Below are positions 5,914-13,821 of a stretch of 16,961 nt of DNA, piece by piece. The notes beneath the pieces are model-generated. The model worked only from the letters and a program-made list of their open reading frames with translations, had not been told where the DNA came from and searched no databases. Position 1 is the first letter of the stretch, and every line of letters begins with the position of its first letter. The position numbers and the translations under genes are program-made. This stretch comes from Methylococcaceae bacterium UBA4132 (GTDB lineage Bacteria > Pseudomonadota > Gammaproteobacteria > Methylococcales > Methylomonadaceae), in assembly GCA_002380945.1 (NCBI GenBank), contig DFWO01000195.1, positions 1 through 16,961 of the forward strand. The letters run 5' to 3'.

Positions 5914-7413
5914 ATGATCTTAAAAAACCGTTATCCTAGCACTCCCAGCCTTAATAAAATAATCGTTTTAGCGATTGCGACAGGTTCTTTTACCAGTTTT
6001 GCTGATGCTACAGAAGAAAAGAAAACCTACACCAAACCTCCGTTTGCCGCATTTTCCAGTCAAATGAATGATGCGTTATTAGGTTCGAGTAAATACGAAA
6101 AACCTATTTGGAATTTACATGACGCATTGAAGTTACCTGAATGGCTATCTATGTCATTAGAACAACGTACGCGTTATGAAGTATTGGACGGTCAATATAA
6201 AGCAGGTGCTAAAGGTGGCGATCAACAAATTCCATTGCAAACCGATGTATTCATGGAAGCCCATTTAGGTGATTTTCGCATTGGCGGTGAATTTATGGAT
6301 GCCAGACAATTTGGTGCAGACTCTGGTTCTGGCGTGAATAACACCCATGTTGATAGTATTGATCTAATCCAAGGCTATCTGGCTTGGGCAGATCAGAACA
6401 CACTTTACAGTGGTTTAGGCACAGAAATTATTGCTGGGCGGCAATCGTTAAATTTTGGTAGTCGTCGTCTGGTCGCCAGAAACGTATTTCGCAATACCAT
6501 TAATAGCTTTGATGGCTTGCGTTTAAGAGTGCTGGATTATGATCACTGGCAGTTCAATGCGTTTGTGACTATGCCTGTCAATCGCTATCCAACCTCTAGT
6601 GCTGACATTCTGGATGACCAATCGCAATTTGACCGTGCACAAGGGCATACTTGGTTTTCGGGTGGTTTTTTGGAGATGTATAACATAGGCTGGGGTATCA
6701 ACAGCGAAGTCTATTTATATCATCTCGATGAAGGTGATACGCGTAAAAATCCGACCACTAATCGCCGTTATTTTACTCCAGGGATGCGTTTTTATATCAA
6801 ACCTGCCAAAGCAGCATTTGACTTTTCATGGGAAGGTATTGGTCAATTCGGTACGGTTCGGGCTAATACTAATTCTAGTAACGGCAGAAATTTGTCGCAT
6901 ACCGCTTGGTATCAACATTTGGATATTGGTTACACCTTTGATGTGTTGTGGCAACCGCGTTTTGCCTTTGAATACGATTATGCCAGCGGCGACAAAAATC
7001 CTAATGATGGTAAAGATGAACGCTTTGATACTTTGTATGGCGCACGTCGTTTTGATTATGGTCCTACAGGCATTTATGGGGCATTTTCGCGTACCAATTT
7101 GAACACACCAGGTTATCGGCTTGGTTTTTCACCACTGCCCGATGTACAGACAACGCTTGCGCATCGGTTTTTTTGGTTAGCACAAAGCAGAGATAGTTGG
7201 GGTAGTTCTGGTCTACAGGATAAAACAGGACGCAGCGGCGATTTTATTGGTCAACAATTGGAAATAACCACCCGTTGGGATGTGAACAGCAGTTTAAATC
7301 TTGAAACAGGTTGGACGCATTTATTTAAAGGCGAGTTTGCGAAACACGCACCTAATGCACCCAATCCTCAAGACGTTAATTATTTCTATGTGCAAAGCCA
7401 GTTCCGTTTTTAG
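5914..7413 (+). CDS. Alginate-export-family outer-membrane beta-barrel in the mod operon
   Basis: This 499-residue protein looks like a member of the alginate export (AlgE-like) outer-membrane family. A signal peptide is visible: a positive N-terminus, a hydrophobic stretch at about residues 15-28, and likely cleavage after ADA-32. The mature part has alternating beta-strand patterns with many aromatic and Gly/Asp turns (SLEQRTRYEVLDGQY, IIAGRQSLNFGSRR, FEYDYASGD). The last residues YFYVQSQFRF end in phenylalanine, as in proteins assembled by the Bam complex. No alginate genes are present. The gene is the first of a ModE-controlled operon ending in modABC and mop, so I infer that it is an anion channel helping molybdate cross the outer membrane. 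The substrate is unproven. The ATG has only a weak GGA-type ribosome binding site. Confidence 0.82.
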   Translation: MILKNRYPSTPSLNKIIVLAIATGSFTSFADATEEKKTYTKPPFAAFSSQMNDALLGSSKYEKPIWNLHDALKLPEWLSMSLEQRTRYEVLDGQYKAGAKGGDQQIPLQTDVFMEAHLGDFRIGGEFMDARQFGADSGSGVNNTHVDSIDLIQGYLAWADQNTLYSGLGTEIIAGRQSLNFGSRRLVARNVFRNTINSFDGLRLRVLDYDHWQFNAFVTMPVNRYPTSSADILDDQSQFDRAQGHTWFSGGFLEMYNIGWGINSEVYLYHLDEGDTRKNPTTNRRYFTPGMRFYIKPAKAAFDFSWEGIGQFGTVRANTNSSNGRNLSHTAWYQHLDIGYTFDVLWQPRFAFEYDYASGDKNPNDGKDERFDTLYGARRFDYGPTGIYGAFSRTNLNTPGYRLGFSPLPDVQTTLAHRFFWLAQSRDSWGSSGLQDKTGRSGDFIGQQLEITTRWDVNSSLNLETGWTHLFKGEFAKHAPNAPNPQDVNYFYVQSQFRF

Positions 7414-7428
7414 TTTTTAACCATAAAG

Positions 7429-7460
7429 AAACCTGCAAGGTTTTAAAACCTCGCAGGTTT
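7429..7460. repeat. Strong hairpin between the porin gene and modA
   Basis: AAACCTGC (7429-7436) pairs with GCAGGTTT (7453-7460), and the interior AGGTTTT/AAAACCT continues the stem after one A-C mismatch. This gives a nearly perfect 32-base palindrome. It is not followed by a T tract, so it is a poor terminator. It could stabilise the upstream mRNA end or reduce read-through into modABC. Its sequence resembles palindromes that are scattered through various bacterial genomes. Confidence 0.75.
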
Positions 7461-7493
7461 GAGTTTCACTCGTTCGCCAACTTAGGAGTTACC

Positions 7494-8258
7494 ATGTTTT
7501 TTAATAAATTGATTCGTGTACTGACGATTATCGGTTTAATGACCGTCAGTATGAGCAGCCACGCTGAAGCAACAATCGTTGCGGTAGCGGCTAATTTCAC
7601 TAAACCAATGACTGAAATTGCCGAATTGTTTGAAAAAACGACTGGGCATAGTGCCAAATTATCGTTTGGTGCATCTGGCAAATTCGTTGCGCAAATAGAA
7701 AACGCCGCGCCGTTTGAAGTGTTTTTAGCGGCTGATGATAAAAATACTGCCAAATTAGAACAAAGTGGGCTGGCAGTTGCGAATAGTCATTTTACTTATG
7801 CGATTGGAAAATTAGTGTTGTGGTCGGCAACCGCTAACTTGGTTGACGATCAAGGCGAAATTCTAAATAAAGGTGGTTTTAAACATATTGCACTCGCTGA
7901 CCCAAAACTTGCACCTTATGGCGCAGCAGCGATAGAAGTATTAAAAAATAAGAACCTATTGAGTAAATTGCAACCCTTGTTTGTGCAAGGTGAGAATATT
8001 GCTCAGACTTATCAATTTGTCAGTACGGGTAATGCTGAATTAGGTTTTGTCGCACTTTCGCAAGTCATGGAAAACGGTAAAGTTATCAGCGGTTCGGCTT
8101 GGCAAATTCCAGAAAATCTTTATACACCCATTCGTCAAGATGTGGTGTTATTGAAAAAAGGCGAAGAAAATCCTGCCGCACCCGCATTAATAGCGTTTTT
8201 AAAATCACCTGAAGCCCAAGCAATTATCAGTAAATACGGTTATGGATTACCTAATTGA
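7494..8258 (+). CDS. modA: ModA, periplasmic molybdate-binding protein
   Basis: This 254-residue protein is the substrate-binding component of the molybdate ABC importer. A signal peptide (hydrophobic residues 7-20, likely cleaved after SHA-24) precedes the family's opening AVAANFTKPMTEIAELFEK. Next comes TGHSAKLSFGASGKFVAQIE and APFEVFLAAD, which carry the oxyanion-binding serines and the ordered loop of ModA proteins. The C-terminal part includes GNAELGFVALSQV and the PAAPALIAFLKSPEAQ motif. The length is normal. A GTTAGGAG-like site (TTAGGAG) precedes the ATG. It follows the porin gene across 80 bases and lies 22 bases ahead of modB. ModA proteins can also bind tungstate, and sequence alone does not separate the two. 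Confidence 0.95.
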   Translation: MFFNKLIRVLTIIGLMTVSMSSHAEATIVAVAANFTKPMTEIAELFEKTTGHSAKLSFGASGKFVAQIENAAPFEVFLAADDKNTAKLEQSGLAVANSHFTYAIGKLVLWSATANLVDDQGEILNKGGFKHIALADPKLAPYGAAAIEVLKNKNLLSKLQPLFVQGENIAQTYQFVSTGNAELGFVALSQVMENGKVISGSAWQIPENLYTPIRQDVVLLKKGEENPAAPALIAFLKSPEAQAIISKYGYGLPN

Positions 8259-8280
8259 ATGTATATGGCTACGGTGATTT

Positions 8281-8964
8281 ATGTTAAGTGCCGATGACAT
8301 TAATGCTATCTGGTTGACACTTAAAGTCGCCAGCCTTGCGACATTTATTTTGTTGTTGATAGGAACACCGATAGCTTGGTGGTTAGTCCGTTCTCAATTT
8401 CGAGGTAAAAGTATTTGTAATGCTTTAGTCGCATTACCGATAGTTTTGCCGCCATCAGTATTAGGTTTTTATTTACTGATATTGATGGGACCTAGCGGCT
8501 TAGTCGGTCGATTAACCACTGATTTAGGGTTAGGTGTTCTGCCTTTTACCTTTGCAGGTTTAGTGGTTGCTTCGGTGTTTTATTCTTTACCGTTTGTCGT
8601 GCAACCACTACAAACGGCATTTACGGCAATTGGTGATGCACCGTTAGAAGCTGCTGCGACTTTACGCGCTAATCCATTAGATACTTTTTTCACAGTGGTG
8701 ATACCGTTATCTCGCTCTGGATTCTTAACCGCTAGTATTTTGGGTTTTACCCATACCGTTGGTGAATTTGGTGTGGTGCTAATGGTCGGCGGTAACATAC
8801 CCGAAAGAACCCGCGTGGTATCCGTACAAATCTACAATCATGTGGAAGCAATGGAATACAGCCAAGCGCATGGCTTGGCTGGCATATTGCTAGTATTTTC
8901 ATTTTTGGTGTTATTGCTGTTGTACAGCACGCTAAAAACTAATCCCGTTTCACCGCTAAAATGA
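8281..8964 (+). CDS. modB: ModB, molybdate ABC transporter permease
   Basis: This 227-residue inner-membrane permease has about five to six transmembrane helices. The cytoplasmic coupling loop is clear: EAAATLRANPLDTFFTVVIP (about residues 123-142), the EAA motif that contacts the ATPase. The ending HTVGEFGVVLMVGGNIPERT, followed by RVVSVQIYNHVE, is characteristic of ModB/CysT-type permeases. Its stop codon overlaps the ATG of modC in an ATGA sequence at 8961-8964, so translation of the two is probably coupled. It works as a homodimer with two ModC subunits and receives substrate from ModA. Confidence 0.95.
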   Translation: MLSADDINAIWLTLKVASLATFILLLIGTPIAWWLVRSQFRGKSICNALVALPIVLPPSVLGFYLLILMGPSGLVGRLTTDLGLGVLPFTFAGLVVASVFYSLPFVVQPLQTAFTAIGDAPLEAAATLRANPLDTFFTVVIPLSRSGFLTASILGFTHTVGEFGVVLMVGGNIPERTRVVSVQIYNHVEAMEYSQAHGLAGILLVFSFLVLLLLYSTLKTNPVSPLK

Positions 8965-10055
8965 CCGATTCAATTATTGCCAGCTTTAAACTTGATTATG
9001 GGGCGTTCTCATTAGACGTAGATTTACGTTTGCCCAGTTTAGGCATTACCGTATTATTTGGGCATTCTGGGTCGGGTAAAACCACTTTATTACGCTGTAT
9101 CGCTGGCTTACAACACGCACCACAGGGATTTTTAGCGATTAATGGCAAAACGTGGCAAGACAGTGAACACAACTTATTTTTGCCGACACATAAACGGTCT
9201 TTGGGTTATGTGTTTCAAGAAGCCAATCTGTTTGCCCATTTAACCGTATTGGGCAATTTATGTTATGGCTTGAAACGCATAAAACAGAACTCAAACAGCG
9301 AAAATTTTAAACAAATCGTTGAATTATTGGGCATAGAACATTTAATGCAACGATTGCCCGAACATTTATCTGGGGGTGAACGTCAACGCGTCGCTATTGC
9401 TAGAGCTTTAGTATTAAATCCAGATTTATTGTTGATGGATGAACCCTTGGCTTCATTAGATTCCAAGCGCAAACAAGAAATTTTGCCGTTTTTAATGCGC
9501 TTACATACTGAATTAAAAATCCCTGTGTTTTATGTCACGCACTCTCAACAAGAAGTCGCGCAACTGGCTGATTATTTAGTTTTACTCGCCGATGGCAAAG
9601 TACAGGCTGCTGGTTTATTATCAGAAACTTTAAGCCGTTTAGATTTGTCTCAAGCTCAAGATAGGGAAGCCGCTAGTGTTTGGCAAGTCAGTATTGTTGA
9701 ACATGAAACCGCTTATCATCTGACGTGTGTTGCCGTAGGTACAGACGTTGCAATGCAACGTCTCTACTTGCCTGCTATTGATGCACCATTAGATACAACA
9801 TTACGCATACAGATTTATGCCCGTGATGTTAGCATCACACTGGAAGTCCCTAAGGCAACTAGCATTCTGAATATCCTACCCGCAACTATCACCGATCTTA
9901 TCGATGATAGCGAAGGCGGTCAGAGTATCGTGCGTTTACAAGTGGGTAGCCAACCACTATTAGCGCGTATCACCCGCAAATCAGCTCAATTGCTGAGTTT
10001 GCAAACTGGCATGAAAGTCTATGTACAAATTAAAAGTACATCGATATTAAATTAA
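8961..10055 (+). CDS. modC: ModC, molybdate ABC transporter ATPase
   Basis: This 364-residue protein has the complete ABC ATPase: Walker A GHSGSGKTT (34-42), Q-loop Q86, signature LSGGE (136-140), Walker B LLLMDE (D160, E161) and switch H194. A C-terminal TOBE/Mop-like domain, about residues 295-364 (SILNILPATITDL onward), binds molybdate in relatives and can shut the transporter off. In the region linking the two parts, residues 261-269 (TDVAMQRLY) are encoded by a 26-base palindromic repeat at 9742-9767 that recurs outside genes in this window. Compared with my memory of E. coli ModC, the protein has about four extra residues here. The start overlaps modB by four bases. The reading frame is intact, so the protein is probably functional. 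Confidence 0.95.
   Translation: MTDSIIASFKLDYGAFSLDVDLRLPSLGITVLFGHSGSGKTTLLRCIAGLQHAPQGFLAINGKTWQDSEHNLFLPTHKRSLGYVFQEANLFAHLTVLGNLCYGLKRIKQNSNSENFKQIVELLGIEHLMQRLPEHLSGGERQRVAIARALVLNPDLLLMDEPLASLDSKRKQEILPFLMRLHTELKIPVFYVTHSQQEVAQLADYLVLLADGKVQAAGLLSETLSRLDLSQAQDREAASVWQVSIVEHETAYHLTCVAVGTDVAMQRLYLPAIDAPLDTTLRIQIYARDVSITLEVPKATSILNILPATITDLIDDSEGGQSIVRLQVGSQPLLARITRKSAQLLSLQTGMKVYVQIKSTSILN
9742..9767. repeat. Palindromic repeat inside modC (copy 1)
   Basis: The core AGACGTTGCA-A-TGCAACGTCT is a perfect 10-base inverted repeat, and GTA/TAC pairing continues after one mismatch. The 26-base unit from CAGACG to CTAC matches the unit at 13757-13782 at 25 of 26 positions. It is read in frame as part of ModC. 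Confidence 0.85.
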
Positions 10056-10068
10056 TAGGAGATTTATC

Positions 10069-10497
10069 ATGAAAGCAAGTGCTCGTAATCAATTCACTGG
10101 CACAGTCAGTGAAGTCGTCATCGGCGCAGTGAACGCCGAAGTCCATATTAGTTTGAAAGGCGGTGAAACGATTGTTGCATCTATTACCAAAGAATCCGTT
10201 GAAGCCTTGGCAATTAAAGAAGGTATTGAGGTCATTGCCTTGGTCAAAGCCCCACAAATTATTCTCGTAACTGATTTTGGCGGTTATAAACTATCCGCGC
10301 GTAACCAGCTAAAAGGCACTGTCACTCAAGTTAAACTCGGCGTGGTCAACGCCGAAGTTGATATTGACACAGCAAGTGGCAACAAAATTGCCGTTACTGT
10401 GACTAACGAGAGTGTTGAAAACTTGGGTCTTAGCAAAGGACAATCTGTTACGGCAATTTTTAAAGCAAATACTGTAATTTTGGCTGTTGCTGGTTAA
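10069..10497 (+). CDS. mop: Tandem-Mop molybdate-binding protein (molbindin)
   Basis: This 142-residue cytoplasmic protein is almost entirely two Mop domains in tandem. The first is residues 1-68 (SARNQFTGTV, then VVIGAVNAEVHISLKGGETI). The second is residues 74-142 (SARNQLKGTV, then VKLGVVNAEVDID). Molbindins of this family assemble into rings or hexamers that hold several molybdate or tungstate ions and buffer or store them. There is no DNA-binding or ATPase part. A strong ribosome binding site (AGGAG, 7 bases before the ATG) suggests high translation, as for a storage protein. It starts 13 bases after modC and is probably the last gene of the operon. Its first domain resembles the Mop domains of the divergent modE gene. 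Confidence 0.92.
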   Translation: MKASARNQFTGTVSEVVIGAVNAEVHISLKGGETIVASITKESVEALAIKEGIEVIALVKAPQIILVTDFGGYKLSARNQLKGTVTQVKLGVVNAEVDIDTASGNKIAVTVTNESVENLGLSKGQSVTAIFKANTVILAVAG

Positions 10498-10682
10498 TTT
10501 TGCTTGAACCCATTTTTTTCTCTAGTCCTCTACTCTTGAAACCCTCATTGAATTTACGTTAGCACGATGAGCTACCTTTACTCTCAATGAGATTTAAGTT
10601 GAACTGAGGTTAATTAACGATAGATAAATTTGAACTTGCTGAATCCACTATCCTAGTTTAGGTATAATAGCTAAAGTAAAGC
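10498..10682. other. Intergenic region between mop and mrcB
   Basis: No gene is seen. A T7 run (10513-10519) lies close behind mop but no GC-rich stem precedes it. An 8-base inverted repeat, CTCATTGA (10544-10551) and TCAATGAG (10584-10591), encloses 32 bases and could form a loose hairpin. The right end carries the mrcB -10 element. Confidence 0.5.
10639..10668 (+). promoter_or_regulatory. Probable mrcB promoter
   Basis: A perfect TATAAT lies at 10663-10668. The best -35 candidate, CTGAAT at 10639-10644, is weak and 18 bases away. Transcription would start near 10675, which leaves the TTG at 10683 with almost no leader and favours the ATG at 10707 as the start codon. Confidence 0.45.
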
Positions 10683-10706
10683 TTGAAAATAGAGCAGCGT
10701 GAGGCT

Positions 10707-13070
10707 ATGGCAGACAAGAAAAGAAAGCTCAGTTCCCGATACAATAAAACGAGAAAAATACTAAAAAAACGATCTTCGCATTGGTTTAGAAACAGTTTCT
10801 TACTGTTACTGGCTGGCTGTATGGTTGTATTATTCAGTTATCTAAAATATTTGGATTATAACCTTCGTGAACAATTTGAAGGTAAGCGTTGGGCAATTCC
10901 TGCCAGAGTGTACGCCACGCCAATGGAGCTTTATGCGGGACATAATCTCAGTGCTGAAAAATTTGAAGAGCTACTGGGAATGCTGCATTACCGCAAGGAT
11001 GCACGGCTGTCTGCTGATGGCACTTATATCAGACAAGGTTCAGATTTTAATGTAAAAACCAGAAAGTTCACTTTTCCAGAACAACAGCAACCTAGTCTAT
11101 TAATGCAGGTCTCTTTTGGTAATGCAGGCATTACTGCCATTACGGATGTCAACGAAAATAAAGACATTCCCATTATTCGCATGGACCCCGTGCAGATTGG
11201 CAGTTTTTATCCCAAGATAAAAGAAGACCGCATTCTGATTAAATTGGAAGAAGCTCCTGATTATTTGATTAAGGGCTTACTCGCCTCAGAAGATAGGGAT
11301 TTTTATCATCATTTTGGTGTGTCACCACGCGGCATTATTCGAGCATTATTGGCGAACTATCGTGCAGGTGGTGCAGTACAAGGTGCGAGTACTATTACTC
11401 AACAGCTAATCAAAAACTTTTACTTAAGCTCTGAACGCAGTTTGGAACGTAAAGTAAAAGAAGCCCTCATGGCGTTAGTTTTAGAATACCGTTACAGTAA
11501 AGATGAAATTCTTGAAGCGTATTTAAATGAAATTTATCTAGGTCAAGATGGCGGTAGCGCAGTACACGGCTTTGGCTTAGCCAGTGAGTTTTATTTTGGT
11601 AGCGAGCTAAAAGATTGTTCGTTAGATCAAGTGGCATTATTAGTCGCTATGGTACGCGGTCCTTCTATCTATGACCCAAGACACTTTCCAGATCGTGCTT
11701 TGCAACGGCGTAACCTAGTGTTAGAAGAAATGGAAAAAGAAGGCTACATTACTGCTGCGCAAGGCATTGCAGCCAGTGCGAAACCCTTAGGCGTGATTCC
11801 TAACGCACATCGCTCCACCAATATTTATCCTGGCTTTCTTGAGTTAGTCAGACGGCAATTAACGCAAGAGTATCACGAAGATGATTTAACCTCGGAAGGG
11901 CTAAAAATTTTTACTACCTTGGATACACAAATTCAAGAAACATTGGAAAAAACCGTTACCCAAAAATTAAAGCAACTGGAAAAAACCACTGTTGCTAAAA
12001 ATCTTGAATCAGCAGTCGTGGTCACGCACCGTGATAGCGGTGAAATTGCCGCGATGACCAGTGGACGGCAAAATTTACCCGCTGGCTTTAATCGCGCACT
12101 CGATGCCGTACGTCCAATTGGTTCATTAATCAAACCTGTCGTTTATTTAACTGCCTTAGAGTATCCCGAAAAATACAATATCACTACGCCGATTAGTGAC
12201 AGAGCCATCGCGGTAGAAAGTAAAGACGGTGGTCCTGATTGGAGTCCTAAAAACTACGACCATAAAGAACACGGTACTGTCCCGCTACATAAAGCCTTAG
12301 CAAAATCGTACAATTTGGCGGCGGTGCGGGTCGGTATGGATATTGGCGTGGCAAGAACCGTTAAAACTCTGCGCAGTATGGGAGTCACACGAGATATTGA
12401 TTTGTTCCCCTCGTTGTTACTCGGTGCGGTGTCCTTAACACCTATGGATGTAACGCAAGTCTATCAAACCCTCGCGGGCGATGGTTTTTCAACACCCATC
12501 AAAGCCATTAGAGCAGTGCTTTCTGCCAATGGTGAACGCTTACAAAGTTATCCGTTCGTTGTTAAACAGGTGGTAGACCCTGCCGCCACATTTATTACTA
12601 ACACCATTTTGCAAGAAGTCATGCTTGAAGGAACAGGGCATTCTGCTTATAAAACCTTTCCCAAAGATTATGGTTTAGTGGGCAAAACAGGTACTACCAA
12701 TGATGCCAAAGATAGCTGGTTTGCAGGCTACACAGGGGATTATTTATCTGTGGTTTGGCTAGGTAGAGATGATAATAAACCCATTGGTTTAACAGGTGGT
12801 GAAGGGGCGTTACAAGTTTGGATTTCCTTGATGAAACAAATTTCAACCCAACCTGTGGTATTACTGCCACCTGACAATATCAAAATGGTACGCGTTGATC
12901 CTTACAGCGGTTTACTAGCCAATAACGCTTGTGGTGGTGGCAAGCAGTACCCTTACATTGAAGGTTCTGAACCAAAGGTTTATTCATCTTGTGGACAGCC
13001 TAAGGAAGAATCAGAAGACAGCGAAGAGGAAACGTTTGCGATTCCTCTCCCTAATTTATTTTCAGAATAA
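10707..13070 (+). CDS. mrcB: Penicillin-binding protein 1B, bifunctional peptidoglycan synthase
   Basis: This is a class A penicillin-binding protein that polymerises and crosslinks peptidoglycan at the inner membrane. From the ATG at 10707 it has 787 residues. It begins with a basic cytoplasmic tail, then one membrane helix (about residues 22-42), then a UB2H-like region (ARVYATPMELYAGHNLSAEK), which in E. coli binds the LpoB activator. The glycosyltransferase domain follows with catalytic E195 in ASEDRDFYHHFG, then GASTITQQLIKN and RKVKEALMALVLE. The transpeptidase domain has S473 in GSLIKP, SYN at 534-536 and KTG at 660-662. The frame extends upstream to a TTG at 10683, but the ATG preceded by GTGAGG fits the promoter position better, despite tight spacing. 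It ends in an acidic Glu/Ser tail. lolA follows after 18 bases. Confidence 0.94.
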   Translation: MADKKRKLSSRYNKTRKILKKRSSHWFRNSFLLLLAGCMVVLFSYLKYLDYNLREQFEGKRWAIPARVYATPMELYAGHNLSAEKFEELLGMLHYRKDARLSADGTYIRQGSDFNVKTRKFTFPEQQQPSLLMQVSFGNAGITAITDVNENKDIPIIRMDPVQIGSFYPKIKEDRILIKLEEAPDYLIKGLLASEDRDFYHHFGVSPRGIIRALLANYRAGGAVQGASTITQQLIKNFYLSSERSLERKVKEALMALVLEYRYSKDEILEAYLNEIYLGQDGGSAVHGFGLASEFYFGSELKDCSLDQVALLVAMVRGPSIYDPRHFPDRALQRRNLVLEEMEKEGYITAAQGIAASAKPLGVIPNAHRSTNIYPGFLELVRRQLTQEYHEDDLTSEGLKIFTTLDTQIQETLEKTVTQKLKQLEKTTVAKNLESAVVVTHRDSGEIAAMTSGRQNLPAGFNRALDAVRPIGSLIKPVVYLTALEYPEKYNITTPISDRAIAVESKDGGPDWSPKNYDHKEHGTVPLHKALAKSYNLAAVRVGMDIGVARTVKTLRSMGVTRDIDLFPSLLLGAVSLTPMDVTQVYQTLAGDGFSTPIKAIRAVLSANGERLQSYPFVVKQVVDPAATFITNTILQEVMLEGTGHSAYKTFPKDYGLVGKTGTTNDAKDSWFAGYTGDYLSVVWLGRDDNKPIGLTGGEGALQVWISLMKQISTQPVVLLPPDNIKMVRVDPYSGLLANNACGGGKQYPYIEGSEPKVYSSCGQPKEESEDSEEETFAIPLPNLFSE

Positions 13071-13088
13071 CCTAACCTTGAGTATCTT

Positions 13089-13721
13089 ATGAAGAGCATC
13101 AAATTATTTGCCACTGTGTTATTAACCTTAGCGTTGCACAACACAGCTTATGCAGAAGAATCGCCTGTTACCCAATTGAAAAATTTTTTAGCTGCCTCAA
13201 AATCATTTTCTGCCGATTTTCAGCAAAAAGTTATCAATGAACAAGGTAATCCTGTTCAAACTAGCTACGGACAGTTTTATTTACAACGACCAGGTAAATT
13301 TCGCTGGAATTACGCTAAACCCTTTCAACAAGAAATTGTCGCAACCAACGGCAAAGTCTCGTTTTATGATGTGGATTTAGAACAAGTCACAATTAAAAAA
13401 CTCGATGAGTCAGTCGGTTCAACGCCTGCACTGTTATTAAGCGGTCAAGTGTCATTAGAAGATAACTTTAGCATGGAAGAACAAGGCACAGAAGGCGATA
13501 TGCAGTGGGTTAAATTAGTGCCTAAAAAACAAGAAAGCAGCTTTAAATACGTCACCATTGGCTTAGAAAAAGGCAAACTAGCAGGCATGGAATTAATGGA
13601 TAACTTTGGGCAATTAACGCGCATTTATTTTTCTAAAATTCTGCTGAATCCACCCTTAAAATCCACTCTATTTGATTTCACACCACCTAAAGGTGTCGAT
13701 GTGTTTTCTGAAGAAAAATAG
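13089..13721 (+). CDS. lolA: LolA, periplasmic lipoprotein carrier
   Basis: This 210-residue protein carries outer-membrane lipoproteins across the periplasm from the LolCDE complex to LolB. A signal peptide (hydrophobic residues 4-16, likely cleaved after AYA-22) is followed by the family's opening LKNFLAASKSFSADFQQKVI. Then comes GQFYLQRPGKFRWNYAKPF, with the conserved RPG...F.W core and its conserved arginine. The remaining beta-rich segments (ATNGKVSFYDVDLEQVTIKK, LLLSGQ, MELMDNFGQLTRIYF) cover the full lipid-binding half-barrel, and the length is normal. It lies 18 bases behind mrcB, so read-through from that promoter is possible. rarA follows, the common gammaproteobacterial order. Confidence 0.94.
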   Translation: MKSIKLFATVLLTLALHNTAYAEESPVTQLKNFLAASKSFSADFQQKVINEQGNPVQTSYGQFYLQRPGKFRWNYAKPFQQEIVATNGKVSFYDVDLEQVTIKKLDESVGSTPALLLSGQVSLEDNFSMEEQGTEGDMQWVKLVPKKQESSFKYVTIGLEKGKLAGMELMDNFGQLTRIYFSKILLNPPLKSTLFDFTPPKGVDVFSEEK

Positions 13722-13756
13722 TCGTTTGAATTTATCCATTCATACAAAAATGACAG

Positions 13757-13782
13757 CAGACGTTGCCATGCAACGTCTCTAC
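13757..13782. repeat. Palindromic repeat between lolA and rarA (copy 2)
   Basis: AGACGTTGC-CA-TGCAACGTCT differs from the modC copy at one central position, and the flanking C and CTAC are shared (25 of 26). It lies 35 bases after the lolA stop. Because TTTTTT follows at 13784-13789, this copy may also serve as an intrinsic terminator for lolA, with a short gap between stem and T run. Confidence 0.8.
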
Positions 13783-13821
13783 GTTTTTTCGTGCTTCTGG
13801 TATTTTTAGTGGACAGGCTTT

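Noticed and set aside
6728..7102. A 124-codon frame inside the barrel gene
   Set aside because: It is in another frame of a complete 499-residue outer-membrane protein and its product is a compositional artefact of the beta-strand codons.
7414..7493. A molybdenum-cofactor riboswitch or second ModE site before modA
   Set aside because: The 80-base gap holds only the palindromic hairpin. No CGTTAT-N12-ATAACG pattern and no Moco-type multi-helix arrangement is present.
10683..10706. TTG at 10683 as the start of mrcB
   Set aside because: It lies within about 10 bases of the predicted transcription start and lacks a ribosome binding site. The ATG at 10707 with GTGAGG before it is more plausible, although its spacing is short.
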